A DNA stretch of 64,000 bases from Hydrocarboniclastica marina (GTDB lineage: Bacteria > Pseudomonadota > Gammaproteobacteria > Pseudomonadales > Oleiphilaceae), in the NCBI RefSeq assembly GCF_004851605.1, contig NZ_CP031093.1:1426001-1490000 (forward strand). The letters run 5' to 3'. Of the stretch, positions 1 through 8,495 are shown piece by piece. The notes below the pieces were generated by a model. The model was not told the origin of the DNA. It saw nothing but the letters and a program-made list of their open reading frames with translations, and ran no database searches. How positions within the stretch are numbered: position 1 is the stretch's first letter; the number at the start of each line of letters is the position of its first letter. The translations under genes were made by a program, and so were the position numbers.

Positions 1-1
1 T

Positions 2-160
2 ATATTTGGCCGCAAGCCGATCGCTGGAACGTGCGGGGGGCTGAACAATATGGGCAACAAGGGCGAGTGTGAGATCTGCGGCGGTAACCCCCAGAAATGT
101 GAGGAGTCATCAGCCGACCTGGCCTATGACGCGTCTGCCCAAGGCAAAGAACGCCCCTAG
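2..160 (+). CDS. nqrM: Na+-NQR maturation protein NqrM, C-terminal part
   Basis: The reading frame is open from the window edge to a TAG at 158-160 and gives the last 52 residues of a small cysteine-rich protein. It contains IAGTCGGLNNMG followed by CEICGG and QKCEE, which resembles the conserved Cys region of NqrM (DUF539). NqrM is a small membrane-anchored protein needed for maturation of the Na+-translocating NADH:quinone reductase, thought to help insert iron between NqrD and NqrE. The N-terminal membrane helix lies outside the window. The neighbour sthA fits: in Pseudomonas the nqr operon ends just before sth. The cysteine pattern and neighbours make the call good, but only part of the protein is visible. 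Confidence 0.7.
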   Translation: MFGRKPIAGTCGGLNNMGNKGECEICGGNPQKCEESSADLAYDASAQGKERP

Positions 161-218
161 ATCGCGCCAGATGGTGGGCCTTGTGCTTCAGTAGTTAATC
201 AGCGGAGATTCAGGGTCT

Positions 219-1613
219 ATGGCAGAGCACCATTATGATGTAGTCGTTATCGGGGCTGGCCCTGCTGGCGAAGGCGCTGCCATGAACGCGACCAAAAACG
301 GCTGCCGGGTCGCAACGATCGAAGACAAGCAGACCGTCGGAGGTAATTGCACGCACTGGGGTACCATACCCTCGAAAGCGCTGCGGCACTCCGTCAAGCA
401 GATCATCACCTTTAACACCAACTCGATGTTCCGCGATATAGGCGAGCCGCGATGGTTTTCGTTTCCGCGCGTACTTCAGCATGCCGAAAAGGTGATGGCC
501 AAACAGGTCAAGTTGCGCACGCAGTTCTATGCCCGAAACCGGGTTGACCTCTTCAATGGCTCTGCTTACTTCCTTGACAAAAATCGCATCGAAATTCGGG
601 GCGGCACACGAGCCAACGAGGTGTTGCGGGCCAAAACGATCGTTGTGGCGACAGGCTCCCGGCCCTATCTCCCGCCAGACGTCAACTTCCGCCATCACCG
701 TATTTACAACAGCGACACCATCCTCAAGCTGTCGCATACGCCGCGGACACTGATCATTTACGGTGCGGGCGTTATCGGCTCCGAGTACGCGTCCATTTTC
801 GCCGGTTTGGGCGTTAAAGTGGATCTGATCAATCCAGGCAGCCGGCTTCTCACTTTTCTTGATGATGAAATTTCAGATGCGCTTAGCTATCACCTCAGGA
901 ATAACGGCGTGCTGGTCCGGCACAATGAGCAGTACGAGTCAGTGGACGGGGATGACCATGGGGTGGTGGTCAGTCTGCAGTCGGGCAAGAAGCTCCGGGC
1001 TGATGCGTTTCTCTGGTGTAATGGACGAAGCGGCAATACTGAACGTCTCGGCCTGGAGAACGTCGGCCTGGAAGTGAACTCCAGGGGTCAGCTGCAGGTG
1101 GATGAGCACTACAAGACGGAAGTTCCGGATATTTATGCGGTGGGAGACGTTATCGGTTGGCCAAGTCTCGCCAGTGCGGCCTATGACCAGGGCCGCTCGG
1201 CTGCCTCTGACGTCAACGGTGACCAATACTTCAGGTATATAGCGGATGTTCCCACCGGTATCTATACCATTCCCGAAATCAGTTCTGTGGGAAAGACGGA
1301 GAAAGAGCTGACGGACGCAAAGGTGCCTTATGAAGTGGGGCAGGCTTTTTTCAAAGACCTTGCTCGCGCTCAGATCACCGGGGACGAGGTGGGGATGCTG
1401 AAAGTGTTATTTCACCGGGAAAGCCGTGAGATTCTCGGCATTCACTGCTTCGGGGACCAGGCAGCTGAAATTGTTCATATCGGCCAGGCCATTATGAACC
1501 AGGGCGGCGAAGCCAATACCTTGAACTACTTCATAAACACCACTTTCAACTACCCAACCATGGCCGAAGCTTACCGCGTGGCAGCGCTCAATGGACTAAA
1601 CCGAATCTTCTAG
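219..1613 (+). CDS. sthA: Soluble pyridine nucleotide transhydrogenase
   Basis: This FAD flavoprotein of 464 residues transfers hydride between NADPH and NAD+ in the cytosol and balances the two pools. The N-terminus carries the dinucleotide-binding GAGPAG at residues 12-17. The region corresponding to the redox disulfide of related disulfide reductases reads C44-T-H-W-G-T49: the second cysteine is Thr, as is typical of SthA and unlike lipoamide dehydrogenase or glutathione reductase. A second nucleotide-binding [10 protein letters not shown] lies mid-protein and the C-terminal dimerisation domain is complete. Length agrees with E. coli SthA (466). The ATG follows a GGAG-like site at about 203-206. 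It is on the same strand as nqrM but about 58 bp downstream, so cotranscription is uncertain. Confidence 0.95.
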   Translation: MAEHHYDVVVIGAGPAGEGAAMNATKNGCRVATIEDKQTVGGNCTHWGTIPSKALRHSVKQIITFNTNSMFRDIGEPRWFSFPRVLQHAEKVMAKQVKLRTQFYARNRVDLFNGSAYFLDKNRIEIRGGTRANEVLRAKTIVVATGSRPYLPPDVNFRHHRIYNSDTILKLSHTPRTLIIYGAGVIGSEYASIFAGLGVKVDLINPGSRLLTFLDDEISDALSYHLRNNGVLVRHNEQYESVDGDDHGVVVSLQSGKKLRADAFLWCNGRSGNTERLGLENVGLEVNSRGQLQVDEHYKTEVPDIYAVGDVIGWPSLASAAYDQGRSAASDVNGDQYFRYIADVPTGIYTIPEISSVGKTEKELTDAKVPYEVGQAFFKDLARAQITGDEVGMLKVLFHRESREILGIHCFGDQAAEIVHIGQAIMNQGGEANTLNYFINTTFNYPTMAEAYRVAALNGLNRIF

Positions 1614-1717
1614 CGTCGACGCCTGATCCTGGCGCCATGCGCCTGGGTCACTCCCAGCGTAGCAGGTAACTCCAGTCGGGTGAGGTGAGCCAAGGTGAGA
1701 GGGCACATCGCCGGGCG

Positions 1718-2482
1718 CTAGTGCTGCTCTGCTCCTGTCAGCGTCAAGGGCCCGATCTGGGTCCTGCTTTCGAAGTAGGTACGGGTGCTTGTCGGGTAGT
1801 CCGTAATGATGCTATCGACTCCCTGAGCCTCCAGCTCCAGCATGTCGTGAATACGATTAACCGTCCAGGCTGAGACATGTAAGCCCTGGTTATGAGCTGC
1901 CAGTACCGTTTCAGCTTTGCAGAGGGTCCAGCGCAGGCATAGGTAATCGCATCCGAGCGACGTCGCGGTTTTGACAGGGTTGGGGTAGCGCCTCTCGGCA
2001 ACCAGCCCGATGCGAATCTGGGCATCCCTTCGCTTGACTGCCTGCAGGAAACGTTCATCGCTTGAGGTCAGTATGATACGGCTCTGCCAGCGTCGCTGTT
2101 GGACCAGCTCGACCAGTCGGTTACAGAGTGAATTAAGGCGCTGCCAGCTATCGGTTTTTACTTCCAGTTGCATGTGTTCAAAGGCTGGGCAGCTCTCAAA
2201 CACGGCATCGAGCCTGGGAATTCCTACTGGCGTGCGCCAGGGCGGGCCGCCGCGGCGTGCGTCCATCTGGTCAAGCTCGGCAGCACTGAAGCTGGCGATT
2301 TTCCCTTGCTTTTCCGTGGTCCTGTCAACGGTCAGGTCGTGCACCACCACGGGCACCCCGTCCGCGGACAGCTGTATGTCCATCTCGAAGCGCCGCACGC
2401 CATGACGATAAGCATGCTCGAAGCCTGCAAGCGTGTTCTCCGGGGCCTCACCTTTAGCGCCACGGTGCCCGTAGATCAGCAT
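1718..2482 (-). CDS. Cytosolic glycerophosphodiester phosphodiesterase
   Basis: A GDPD-family enzyme of 254 residues that hydrolyses glycerophosphodiesters, the deacylated phospholipid headgroups, to glycerol-3-phosphate and an alcohol. It opens directly with the catalytic HRGA (H6, R7), followed by PENT, the metal-binding E33 and D35 in FEMDIQLSADG, and H48 in VVHD; these are the expected active-site residues of the TIM-barrel family. There is no signal peptide, so it resembles UgpQ rather than periplasmic GlpQ. It converges with sthA; the 104 bp between them show no strong terminator. In Pseudomonas the same phosphodiesterase gene sits beside sth, which supports the assignment. Exact substrate preference cannot be read from sequence. 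Confidence 0.88.
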   Translation of the reverse strand: MLIYGHRGAKGEAPENTLAGFEHAYRHGVRRFEMDIQLSADGVPVVVHDLTVDRTTEKQGKIASFSAAELDQMDARRGGPPWRTPVGIPRLDAVFESCPAFEHMQLEVKTDSWQRLNSLCNRLVELVQQRRWQSRIILTSSDERFLQAVKRRDAQIRIGLVAERRYPNPVKTATSLGCDYLCLRWTLCKAETVLAAHNQGLHVSAWTVNRIHDMLELEAQGVDSIITDYPTSTRTYFESRTQIGPLTLTGAEQH

Positions 2483-2521
2483 TGGATACTCCTGGTCAAA
2501 AAGATAGCATGACTAATAGGA

Positions 2522-2983
2522 TTATAGCTGACCCTTCGCTTTGTGCCTGCACTGGACGAATTCCGAGGGGCTCAGGTGAAAGAGCTCGGCGATCCGTCGG
2601 ATAAGGTGCTCCTCGTACCGATCCACGTGCTGATCCGCCAAGGCGACGCGCCAGAGCTGTTCAACGATATCCATCCGCTCGTTATGCGCACAGAGTTCGT
2701 TGATGACTCCCGTGAATTCGTAAAGCGAAGTGGCGTCGTCCACACGCTCCCGTGCAAGTGCCAGGAGTGCCTCACGTTCGTCTGCCGTGAACGTGGTCAG
2801 TGTGCCAGCGGCTTCGACAATCGTTGCGATTTCGCGCTCGTCTTCATCGTGGTCAATAGCCGCGATCTGGAGCATAAGCGCGGTCGCTGCCAGCGCCAGG
2901 CGATGTTCCCGGTCGGCTGGTGTCTCCTCCGACGAGCCGGGCTGGAGGTTGCTTTCGAGAAAACGTTTGATTTGATTCAGCAT
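2522..2983 (-). CDS. TerB-like (tellurite resistance B fold) protein
   Basis: An acidic, all-helical protein of 153 residues. After a short N-terminal segment, residues about 28-145 resemble the TerB/DjlA-type helical domain: a helix starting HRLALAATALMLQIAAIDHDEDEREI, with the conserved acidic IDHDEDE motif, and a matching second half LWRVALADQHVDRYEEHLIRRIAELFHLS. Proteins of this type are common as single genes in proteobacteria, and most have no known role despite the tellurite name. It starts 3 bp after the stop of tal, so the two are almost certainly cotranscribed and possibly translationally coupled. The metal-binding-like acidic residues appear twice, near residues 44-50 and 117-124. 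Function is unknown; tellurite resistance should not be assumed. Confidence 0.75.
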   Translation of the reverse strand: MLNQIKRFLESNLQPGSSEETPADREHRLALAATALMLQIAAIDHDEDEREIATIVEAAGTLTTFTADEREALLALARERVDDATSLYEFTGVINELCAHNERMDIVEQLWRVALADQHVDRYEEHLIRRIAELFHLSPSEFVQCRHKAKGQL

Positions 2984-2986
2984 GTG

Positions 2987-3952
2987 TCAGGACGCCTTGG
3001 CAATCTCTACGAGACGCTCCTCCAGTGTGATTTGATCCGCAGCAAAACGCCGGATGCCATCCGCCAGCTTTTCTGTTGCCATGGGGTCGTCGTTCATCAG
3101 CCAGCGAAAACGGTTTTCGCTCAAGGGCGTTCGAGGCTCTTCGCAATAGACGTCCTCCGGGTTCAGCCGGCGCGGCAGCTCGCCTTCGTCCTCCGAGAGC
3201 TCCTGCAGGAGTGCGGGACTGATAGTTAGCCGGTCGCAACCCGCCAGAGCTTCTATTTCGCCTTTATTGCGAAAGCTGGCACCCATCACGATGGTTCGAT
3301 AGCCGTAATACTTCAGATACGAGAAGATACGGGCTACCGAGATTACGCCGGGGTCTTTCTCAGCGGCGATTGATGTCTCTCCGGTCTGTGCAAGATGCCA
3401 GTCAAGAATGCGGCCGACGAACGGCGAAATCAGATAGACGCCGGCATCCGCACAGGCGACTGCCTGAGGGAAGCTGAACAACAGCGTAAGGTTGCAGTGG
3501 ACGCCTTCCTGTTCCAGTTCACGCGCCGCCTGAATGCCTTCCCAGGTCGCGGCGATCTTGATCAGTACCCGGCTCGTGTCCACGCCGAGGTCGGCGTAGT
3601 GCCTTAACAATCGACGAGCACGCGCCACTGTTGCTGCAGTATCAAAGGAGAGCCTTGCGTCAACTTCGGTCGAGACCAGGCCCGGAATATGCTCAAGAAT
3701 CCGCGAGCCGGCAATAACCGCCAGCCGATCAGTTGCGTTCTCGATCAACTCCCGGTTATTGCCCCCCTGGCTTTTGGCCCAGTTGACCGCTTCATTGACC
3801 ATCTCGCGGTAGCTCTCAAACTGGGTTGCCTTGAGTAAAAGCGATGGATTCGTTGTCGCATCCTGCGGCTGCCAGGCGCGGATTGCGTCCAGGTCACCCG
3901 TGTCGGCGACGACGGTGGTCATCGCCTTGAGTTGTTCGAGTTTGTTGGTCAT
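2987..3952 (-). CDS. tal: Transaldolase (class I, TalB type)
   Basis: Transfers a dihydroxyacetone unit between sedoheptulose-7-phosphate and glyceraldehyde-3-phosphate in the non-oxidative pentose phosphate pathway. It is 321 residues long, close to E. coli TalB (317). The Schiff-base lysine is K132 in [11 protein letters not shown], the same number as in TalB. The phosphate- and substrate-site sequences [22 protein letters not shown] and [11 protein letters not shown] are present. The ATG is on the minus strand at 3950-3952. It is followed 3 bp later by the TerB-like gene; dusA, 83 bp upstream on the same strand, may or may not share a transcript. Nothing unusual in the coding sequence. Confidence 0.95.
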   Translation of the reverse strand: MTNKLEQLKAMTTVVADTGDLDAIRAWQPQDATTNPSLLLKATQFESYREMVNEAVNWAKSQGGNNRELIENATDRLAVIAGSRILEHIPGLVSTEVDARLSFDTAATVARARRLLRHYADLGVDTSRVLIKIAATWEGIQAARELEQEGVHCNLTLLFSFPQAVACADAGVYLISPFVGRILDWHLAQTGETSIAAEKDPGVISVARIFSYLKYYGYRTIVMGASFRNKGEIEALAGCDRLTISPALLQELSEDEGELPRRLNPEDVYCEEPRTPLSENRFRWLMNDDPMATEKLADGIRRFAADQITLEERLVEIAKAS

Positions 3953-4035
3953 GACTACATCCGTTCCTTCGAGTAGTGGATCATTCGGCAGTGCCTGGGA
4001 TGACGATAACGCGGGGCTTCTGGCGGAACAATGGT

Positions 4036-5121
4036 TTACTGAGCCGTTACCGTTTGGGTTTGCGGCTCGAGGCCTGTTTTTAGATCACTGTGACGCGATA
4101 CCCGGGCCAGAGCTGCTGCCAGCACGCCCTGATCGGCTCCCGATTTATGAGCGTTCTCACTGAGGTGGCGGCGGAACTGGCGGCCACCCGGCTGACCATG
4201 GAACAGGCCAAGGATATGACGGGTTATGTGGTTCAACGGTTGCCCAGCACTGACATGGCGCTCGACATAAGGCATAAGTTCCTCAATTACCTGGTGCCTG
4301 TCCCGGGCTGGGGAAGGCTTACCATAGAACAGAGGGTCGACCTGCGAGAGAATCCATGGGTTCTGGTAGGCTTCCCGGCCGACCATGACGCCGTCCAGAT
4401 CCTCCAGAAAATCCTGACAGATTTCCAGCTCCTTCAGACCGCCGTTCAGGATAACCGCGAGATGCGGAAAGTCCTGCTTCAGCCTGCTAACCCACTCGTA
4501 CTTGAGCGGTGGTACCTCACGATTCTGTTTCGGGCTAAGGCCTTCGAGCACTGCAATGCGGGCATGGACGATAAAGCGCTCGCATCCAGCCTGGGCTACG
4601 GTACCGACAAAATCACAGAGCTGTTGATATGACTCCCGCCCATCGATACCAATCCGGTGCTTGACCGTAACGGGCACGCTTACGCGGTCGCGCATGGCTT
4701 GGACCGCGTCGGCTACAGTTGCGGGCTCAGCCATCAGACATGCGCCGATGCGGTTGTTCTGAACCCGATCGCTGGGACAGCCGACGTTGAGATTCACCTC
4801 GTCATAACCGGCAGCCTCGGCGAAGGCTGCACATTGGGCCAACTCTCCGGGGTCGCTGCCGCCGAGTTGCAACGCTATGGGGTGCTCCTCATGGCCAAAT
4901 CGCAGAAACCGATCACGATCGCCGTAAAGCAGGGCGCCAGTGGTGATCATCTCGGTATAGAGCAGCGCCCGGCGTGTCAGCAGTCGGGCGAACTGGCGGT
5001 ACTCGGGGGTAGTCCAGTCCATCATGGGCGCGACACTGAAGCGGTAGACCGGAGCCGGTTCGCTTGTGGTCGGCGTTAACGTCCTTTCCAGTGACGTCAG
5101 CGTACTGCTGAATTCGTCCAT
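4036..5121 (-). CDS. dusA: tRNA-dihydrouridine(20/20a) synthase
   Basis: An FMN enzyme that reduces uridines in the tRNA D-loop using NADPH. The family start [16 protein letters not shown] begins at about residue 27, and C115 in NVGCPSDRV is the catalytic acid that protonates the uracil. FMN and tRNA contacts [18 protein letters not shown] and VILNGGL follow in order, as in DusA. At 361 residues it is longer than the E. coli enzyme (about 330), because the ATG used lies about 25 codons before the conserved core. No other plausible start lies between, so the extension seems genuine. The motif usually read QNGRFGACLM is [10 protein letters not shown] here, a conservative variant. DusA rather than DusB or DusC is chosen from this motif and the length. 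Confidence 0.92.
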   Translation of the reverse strand: MDEFSSTLTSLERTLTPTTSEPAPVYRFSVAPMMDWTTPEYRQFARLLTRRALLYTEMITTGALLYGDRDRFLRFGHEEHPIALQLGGSDPGELAQCAAFAEAAGYDEVNLNVGCPSDRVQNNRIGACLMAEPATVADAVQAMRDRVSVPVTVKHRIGIDGRESYQQLCDFVGTVAQAGCERFIVHARIAVLEGLSPKQNREVPPLKYEWVSRLKQDFPHLAVILNGGLKELEICQDFLEDLDGVMVGREAYQNPWILSQVDPLFYGKPSPARDRHQVIEELMPYVERHVSAGQPLNHITRHILGLFHGQPGGRQFRRHLSENAHKSGADQGVLAAALARVSRHSDLKTGLEPQTQTVTAQ

Positions 5122-5238
5122 TAAATGCCTATTCTTGCCCTTTTTGAATGACGCGAGCGCTACATCATCCCGCTATGGAATGCCTTTAGCGCTGACACCC
5201 AATTGTAGCCCGAATCCAAGGTTTAAATCAGCCCGTGA

Positions 5239-6213
5239 CTACGCGGCGCTGCAGCGAAGCGCCGCGTCTGCCAGGCCTTCAAGAAACTGTGTATAACCGC
5301 CGGACTCAGCCGCTATGCCTGTCGCAAGCGGGTCCCAGCTGCTGATGGTAACGTCAATACCATCAGTGACGCTGCGCCACCATTGCCGGTCGAATTGGGG
5401 CTCTGTAAGAATACAGGGCGACTCTGCGCTACGGAGACGCTCCAGGACTCGGCTCAGCCGCTGCACTCCAGGCTGTACTTCCGGACTGAATGTCAGACTG
5501 CCCGCTATGTCCAGTCCATAGTGTTCAGCGAACCTGCCGAAGGCTTCATGGTAAGTAAAAATAGAAACGGGGCGCGCATTCGCAAAGCGCTGCCGAATTT
5601 TCCGATCCACCTTGTCCAAACGCGACTCGAACGCCTCAAGATTGCGATCTACCTGTGCCTTGTCGATACCTGTGCTTTGTTTCAGTGTGGCCGCTATCGA
5701 CTGTGCCATTGACAGCGCGAACACCGGATCGAGCCAAATATGCGGGTCCTCTGAGCCTTCATCGTGGGCATGACCATGACCGTGACCGGGCTCTTCATGA
5801 ATACCTTCACCCAACTCGGCAACAGGCCCATGGTCATGTTCATCCGGGCTCGCGACTACGTCCGCGTCAGGATTCGGTCCGAGCGCGAGCGCTTTGTTGC
5901 GAAGAGCTTCCTGGCTCATCAGCTTCTGCAGAAAAAGCTCAAGACTCGGGCCAACCCAGACGATCAGGTCAGCCTCGGCCAGACTGCGTCGGCCCGACGG
6001 TCGAAGCTGGAAGCTGTGAGGGCTCTGGCCGCTCTCAACCAGTGTAGACAGCTCAACCATGTCTCCAGCTACCTCTGAGACCAGCAGTGCCAGGGGTTGG
6101 ATGCTTACGACAACCCTGGGTTTCTCGTCCGCCTGAGCTGGCAGATTGGCAAAGATAGCGAATAGTGGAACAGCAATGAGCAGACGGCGCAGAGCCGTTT
6201 TCAGAGGCGACAT
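5239..6213 (-). CDS. znuA: Zinc ABC transporter, periplasmic zinc-binding protein
   Basis: A cluster A-I metal-binding protein of 324 residues that captures Zn2+ in the periplasm for a ZnuBC permease. It has a Sec signal peptide (basic MSPLKTALRR, then a hydrophobic stretch, cleavage probably after PAQA near residue 28). Likely metal ligands are H66 in SPHSFQLRPS, H158 in DPHIWLDP and H222 in FTYHEAFGRF. Between them lies a His/Asp/Glu-rich loop, residues about 124-151, with EHDHG and GHGHGHAHDEG, typical of ZnuA and rare in manganese-specific relatives. A Zur-like operator lies just upstream. Oddly, zur and znuCB are not beside it; in many relatives they are divergent from znuA, whereas here the divergent gene is gltX. 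The transporter membrane genes must lie elsewhere. Confidence 0.9.
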   Translation of the reverse strand: MSPLKTALRRLLIAVPLFAIFANLPAQADEKPRVVVSIQPLALLVSEVAGDMVELSTLVESGQSPHSFQLRPSGRRSLAEADLIVWVGPSLELFLQKLMSQEALRNKALALGPNPDADVVASPDEHDHGPVAELGEGIHEEPGHGHGHAHDEGSEDPHIWLDPVFALSMAQSIAATLKQSTGIDKAQVDRNLEAFESRLDKVDRKIRQRFANARPVSIFTYHEAFGRFAEHYGLDIAGSLTFSPEVQPGVQRLSRVLERLRSAESPCILTEPQFDRQWWRSVTDGIDVTISSWDPLATGIAAESGGYTQFLEGLADAALRCSAA

Positions 6214-6244
6214 GAATAGGTCCTGGATGATGTTAGTGCTATTG

Positions 6245-6267
6245 GTAATGTTATAATGTTACGTAAT
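6245..6267. promoter_or_regulatory. Zur-like operator upstream of znuA
   Basis: A 23-bp AT-rich imperfect palindrome centred on GTTATAATGTTAC lies 32-54 bp upstream of the znuA ATG. It agrees with most positions of the gammaproteobacterial Zur consensus (GTTATANTATAAC core), 17 of 23 by eye. Zinc-loaded Zur would be expected to repress znuA from here. It also lies 112-134 bp upstream of gltX, whose own candidate -10 (TACAAT, 6331-6336) is downstream of it. The match is by eye, with no score computed. Confidence 0.65.
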
Positions 6268-6378
6268 CTCATCCTATAGGTCCAGGCCGGTCTGCATATT
6301 GTCCGGTGAGCTGCCGTCGAGGCCCCATGGTACAATCCGCGCTTTCTCAGGCTGCTTAAAAAATAGGAAACCTGCTTT

Positions 6379-7860
6379 ATGACCGTGCGTACCCGGATCG
6401 CGCCATCTCCCACCGGCGATCCCCATGTTGGAACTGCCTACATTGCTCTCTTTAACCTTTGTTTTGCGCGACAGAACGGCGGGCAGTTTATTCTCAGGGT
6501 TGAGGACACTGACCAGGCCCGCAGTACCGACGAATCAGAGGCCGATATTTTCAGGGCATTACGTTGGCTTGGGTTGGAGTGGGATGAGGGGCCCGACATC
6601 GGTGGGCCGTTTGCGCCGTACCGCCAGTCCGAACGTAAGGACAGCTATCGCGCCTACGCGCTGGAGTTGGTCGAAAAAGGTCATGCATTCTACTGTTTTC
6701 GTACGCCGGAGGAGCTGGAAGCAATACGCGAGGCGCGTAAGTCAGAAGGTCTCAACCCCGGTATAAAAGGGGATCTGGAACTACCTGAGGAGGAAGTCCG
6801 GCGTCGCCTGGACGCGGGCGAACCCTACGTGATTCGCATGAAGGTGCCCGAGGAGGGCACCTGCCGGATCGAAGACATGCTGCGTGGCACAATTGAGATC
6901 GAGTGGAGCCAGGTCGACAGCCAGATCCTGCTCAAATCGGACGGTATGCCTACGTACCACCTGGCCAACGTCGTCGATGATCACCTGATGGAGATCACTC
7001 ACGTCATTCGCGGCGAAGAATGGATCAACTCTGCGCCTAAACATCAGCTCCTCTACAAGTATTTTGACTGGGAAATGCCGGTGCTCTGTCACATGCCGCT
7101 TTTGCGTAACCCGGACAAGAGCAAGCTGAGCAAACGCAAGAACCCGACCAGTATCAACTTCTACGAGCGCATGGGTTTTCTCCCCGAGGCTATGCTCAAC
7201 TATCTGGGCAGGATGGGCTGGTCGATGCCGGACGAACGGGAGAAGTTCAGCCTCGACGAGATGTTCTCGCATTTTGATATCAACCGCGTGTCCCTCGGCG
7301 GGCCGATATTCGATGTAGAGAAGCTGCGGTGGCTTAACGGTCTCTGGATCCGGGAGAGTCTGACTGAAGATCAGTTTGCCGCTCGCCTGCAGCAGTGGTG
7401 GTTCAACGAAGAGAAGCTGCAGTCTCTGCTACCCCATGTCAAAAGCCGGGCAGAGGTATTCTCGGACATTGCGCCGATGGCCAGCTTCATGTTTTCAGGG
7501 ATGTTGCCGCTGAAGCCCGAGGATTTCAGCGGCTCCAAGCTGGACGAGAATCAGGTCAAGGAGGTGCTGCAGTTCGCTCTCTGGCGCCTGGAGGCCCAGC
7601 GGGACTGGACCAAGGAAAACCTGTTTGCTGACATCAAGGGGTTGAGCAAAGCCATGGCGCTGAAGATGGGAGATTTCATGTTCCCTGTATTCGTCGCCAT
7701 TGCCGGAACGCCCAACTCCTGGTCTGTAATGGACTCTATGGCCTTGCTCGGGCCAGACATCACGCGGGCGCGACTGCGTAATGCATTACATATCCTGGGG
7801 GGCTTCTCGAAGAAAGAAACCAAGCGGGTAGAAAAGGCGTTTCAGGCTCTTTCCCAGTAG
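6379..7860 (+). CDS. gltX: Glutamate--tRNA ligase
   Basis: A class I aminoacyl-tRNA synthetase of 493 residues that charges tRNA-Glu in the cytosol. The HIGH signature appears as [13 protein letters not shown] with H16-V-G-T19, the usual GluRS form, and the KMSKS loop as KLSKR at about 249-253. The tetra-cysteine zinc knuckle of E. coli GluRS is reduced to a single Cys ([10 protein letters not shown]), so this enzyme probably does not hold that zinc, as in Pseudomonas. The ATG follows a GGAAA-type site. A tRNA-Glu gene lies about 330 bp downstream in the same direction, a pleasing but not unusual association. A hairpin with an AT-rich tail follows the stop. Confidence 0.96.
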   Translation: MTVRTRIAPSPTGDPHVGTAYIALFNLCFARQNGGQFILRVEDTDQARSTDESEADIFRALRWLGLEWDEGPDIGGPFAPYRQSERKDSYRAYALELVEKGHAFYCFRTPEELEAIREARKSEGLNPGIKGDLELPEEEVRRRLDAGEPYVIRMKVPEEGTCRIEDMLRGTIEIEWSQVDSQILLKSDGMPTYHLANVVDDHLMEITHVIRGEEWINSAPKHQLLYKYFDWEMPVLCHMPLLRNPDKSKLSKRKNPTSINFYERMGFLPEAMLNYLGRMGWSMPDEREKFSLDEMFSHFDINRVSLGGPIFDVEKLRWLNGLWIRESLTEDQFAARLQQWWFNEEKLQSLLPHVKSRAEVFSDIAPMASFMFSGMLPLKPEDFSGSKLDENQVKEVLQFALWRLEAQRDWTKENLFADIKGLSKAMALKMGDFMFPVFVAIAGTPNSWSVMDSMALLGPDITRARLRNALHILGGFSKKETKRVEKAFQALSQ

Positions 7861-7907
7861 ATGTGAGTCAGCGTTGTGCGACGGGCTAGGCCTCTGGCCC
7901 ATCTACA

Positions 7908-7938
7908 CAGGCAGTTTCGCTACTGCCTGAATTATTTT
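7908..7938 (+). terminator. Putative terminator of gltX
   Basis: An 8-bp perfect stem CAGGCAGT / ACTGCCTG with a 6-nt loop TTCGCT is followed by AATTATTTT. It starts 48 bp after the gltX stop and just before the tRNA promoter, where a terminator would insulate the two units. The T-run is interrupted, so strength is uncertain. Confidence 0.55.
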
Positions 7939-7949
7939 CCCGGCAAGGG

Positions 7950-7978
7950 TTGACGGTTGGGGGAGGCCTCCTTAATAT
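7950..7978 (+). promoter_or_regulatory. Sigma-70 promoter of the tRNA-Ala/tRNA-Glu unit
   Basis: TTGACG (7950-7955) and TAATAT (7973-7978) are separated by exactly 17 bp, near the sigma-70 consensus. The following sequence ACCGCCCC is a GC-rich discriminator of the kind associated with stringent (ppGpp) control of stable RNA promoters. The expected start near 7985 leaves a leader of about 15 nt before the tRNA-Ala 5' end. Confidence 0.8.
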
Positions 7979-7999
7979 ACCGCCCCGTTGGCATGCAGT

Positions 8000-8075
8000 G
8001 GGGCCATAGCTCAGCTGGGAGAGCGCAACGCTGGCAGCGTTGAGGTCGACGGTTCGATCCCGTCTGGCTCCACCA
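8000..8075 (+). tRNA. tRNA-Ala (anticodon GGC)
   Basis: A 76-nt cloverleaf with CCA encoded. The acceptor GGGGCCA pairs with TGGCTCC (one G-T pair). The anticodon stem CAACG/CGTTG encloses the loop CTGGCAG, giving anticodon GGC, which reads GCC and GCU codons. The T-loop GGTTCGATCC is normal. It is the first gene of a short tRNA unit with tRNA-Glu. Confidence 0.97.
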
Positions 8076-8187
8076 CTTCTGCTCAAACGACAGTTTCTGC
8101 AACAAGCGCTCCTGCTGGACCGTATTGAGCAAGATTGTTATGAGCAATGCTGACGACTTGATCACCTGCGGGGGGTCAGTTTTCTTA

Positions 8188-8263
8188 GTCCCGTTCGTCT
8201 AGAGGCCTAGGACACCGCCCTTTCACGGCGGTAACAGGGGTTCGACTCCCCTACGGGACGCCA
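8188..8263 (+). tRNA. tRNA-Glu (anticodon TTC)
   Basis: A 76-nt cloverleaf with CCA encoded. The acceptor GTCCCGT pairs with ACGGGAC. The anticodon stem CCGCC/GGCGG encloses CTTTCAC, giving anticodon TTC. The T-arm AGGGGTTCGACTCCCCT is normal. It lies 112 bp after tRNA-Ala with no separate strong promoter seen, so it is probably cotranscribed. Confidence 0.97.
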
Positions 8264-8495
8264 TCTCTTCTTGCCGAGCGCCTGTCCGCGCCCCCGGTCT
8301 GTTCAGTTACCGTTGCTCTAGCATTGGCTCGCGTCGATGCCAGCCTCTTGCGCTCGTATCTCTGTCTCTTACCGGCCTGCATCTGTCTGGGCTGCCTCAG
8401 GCCGCCCTAATCGCCTGTCACCGGTTTAGCGTATGTCTCCCTTTAAGCTGCATACTGATGCATGGGATCGTAAGGCTTGCGGACGCGTGATAGCA

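Noticed and set aside
4090-4632. A 180-codon plus-strand frame
   Set aside because: Antisense to dusA, which is complete and has its catalytic Cys.
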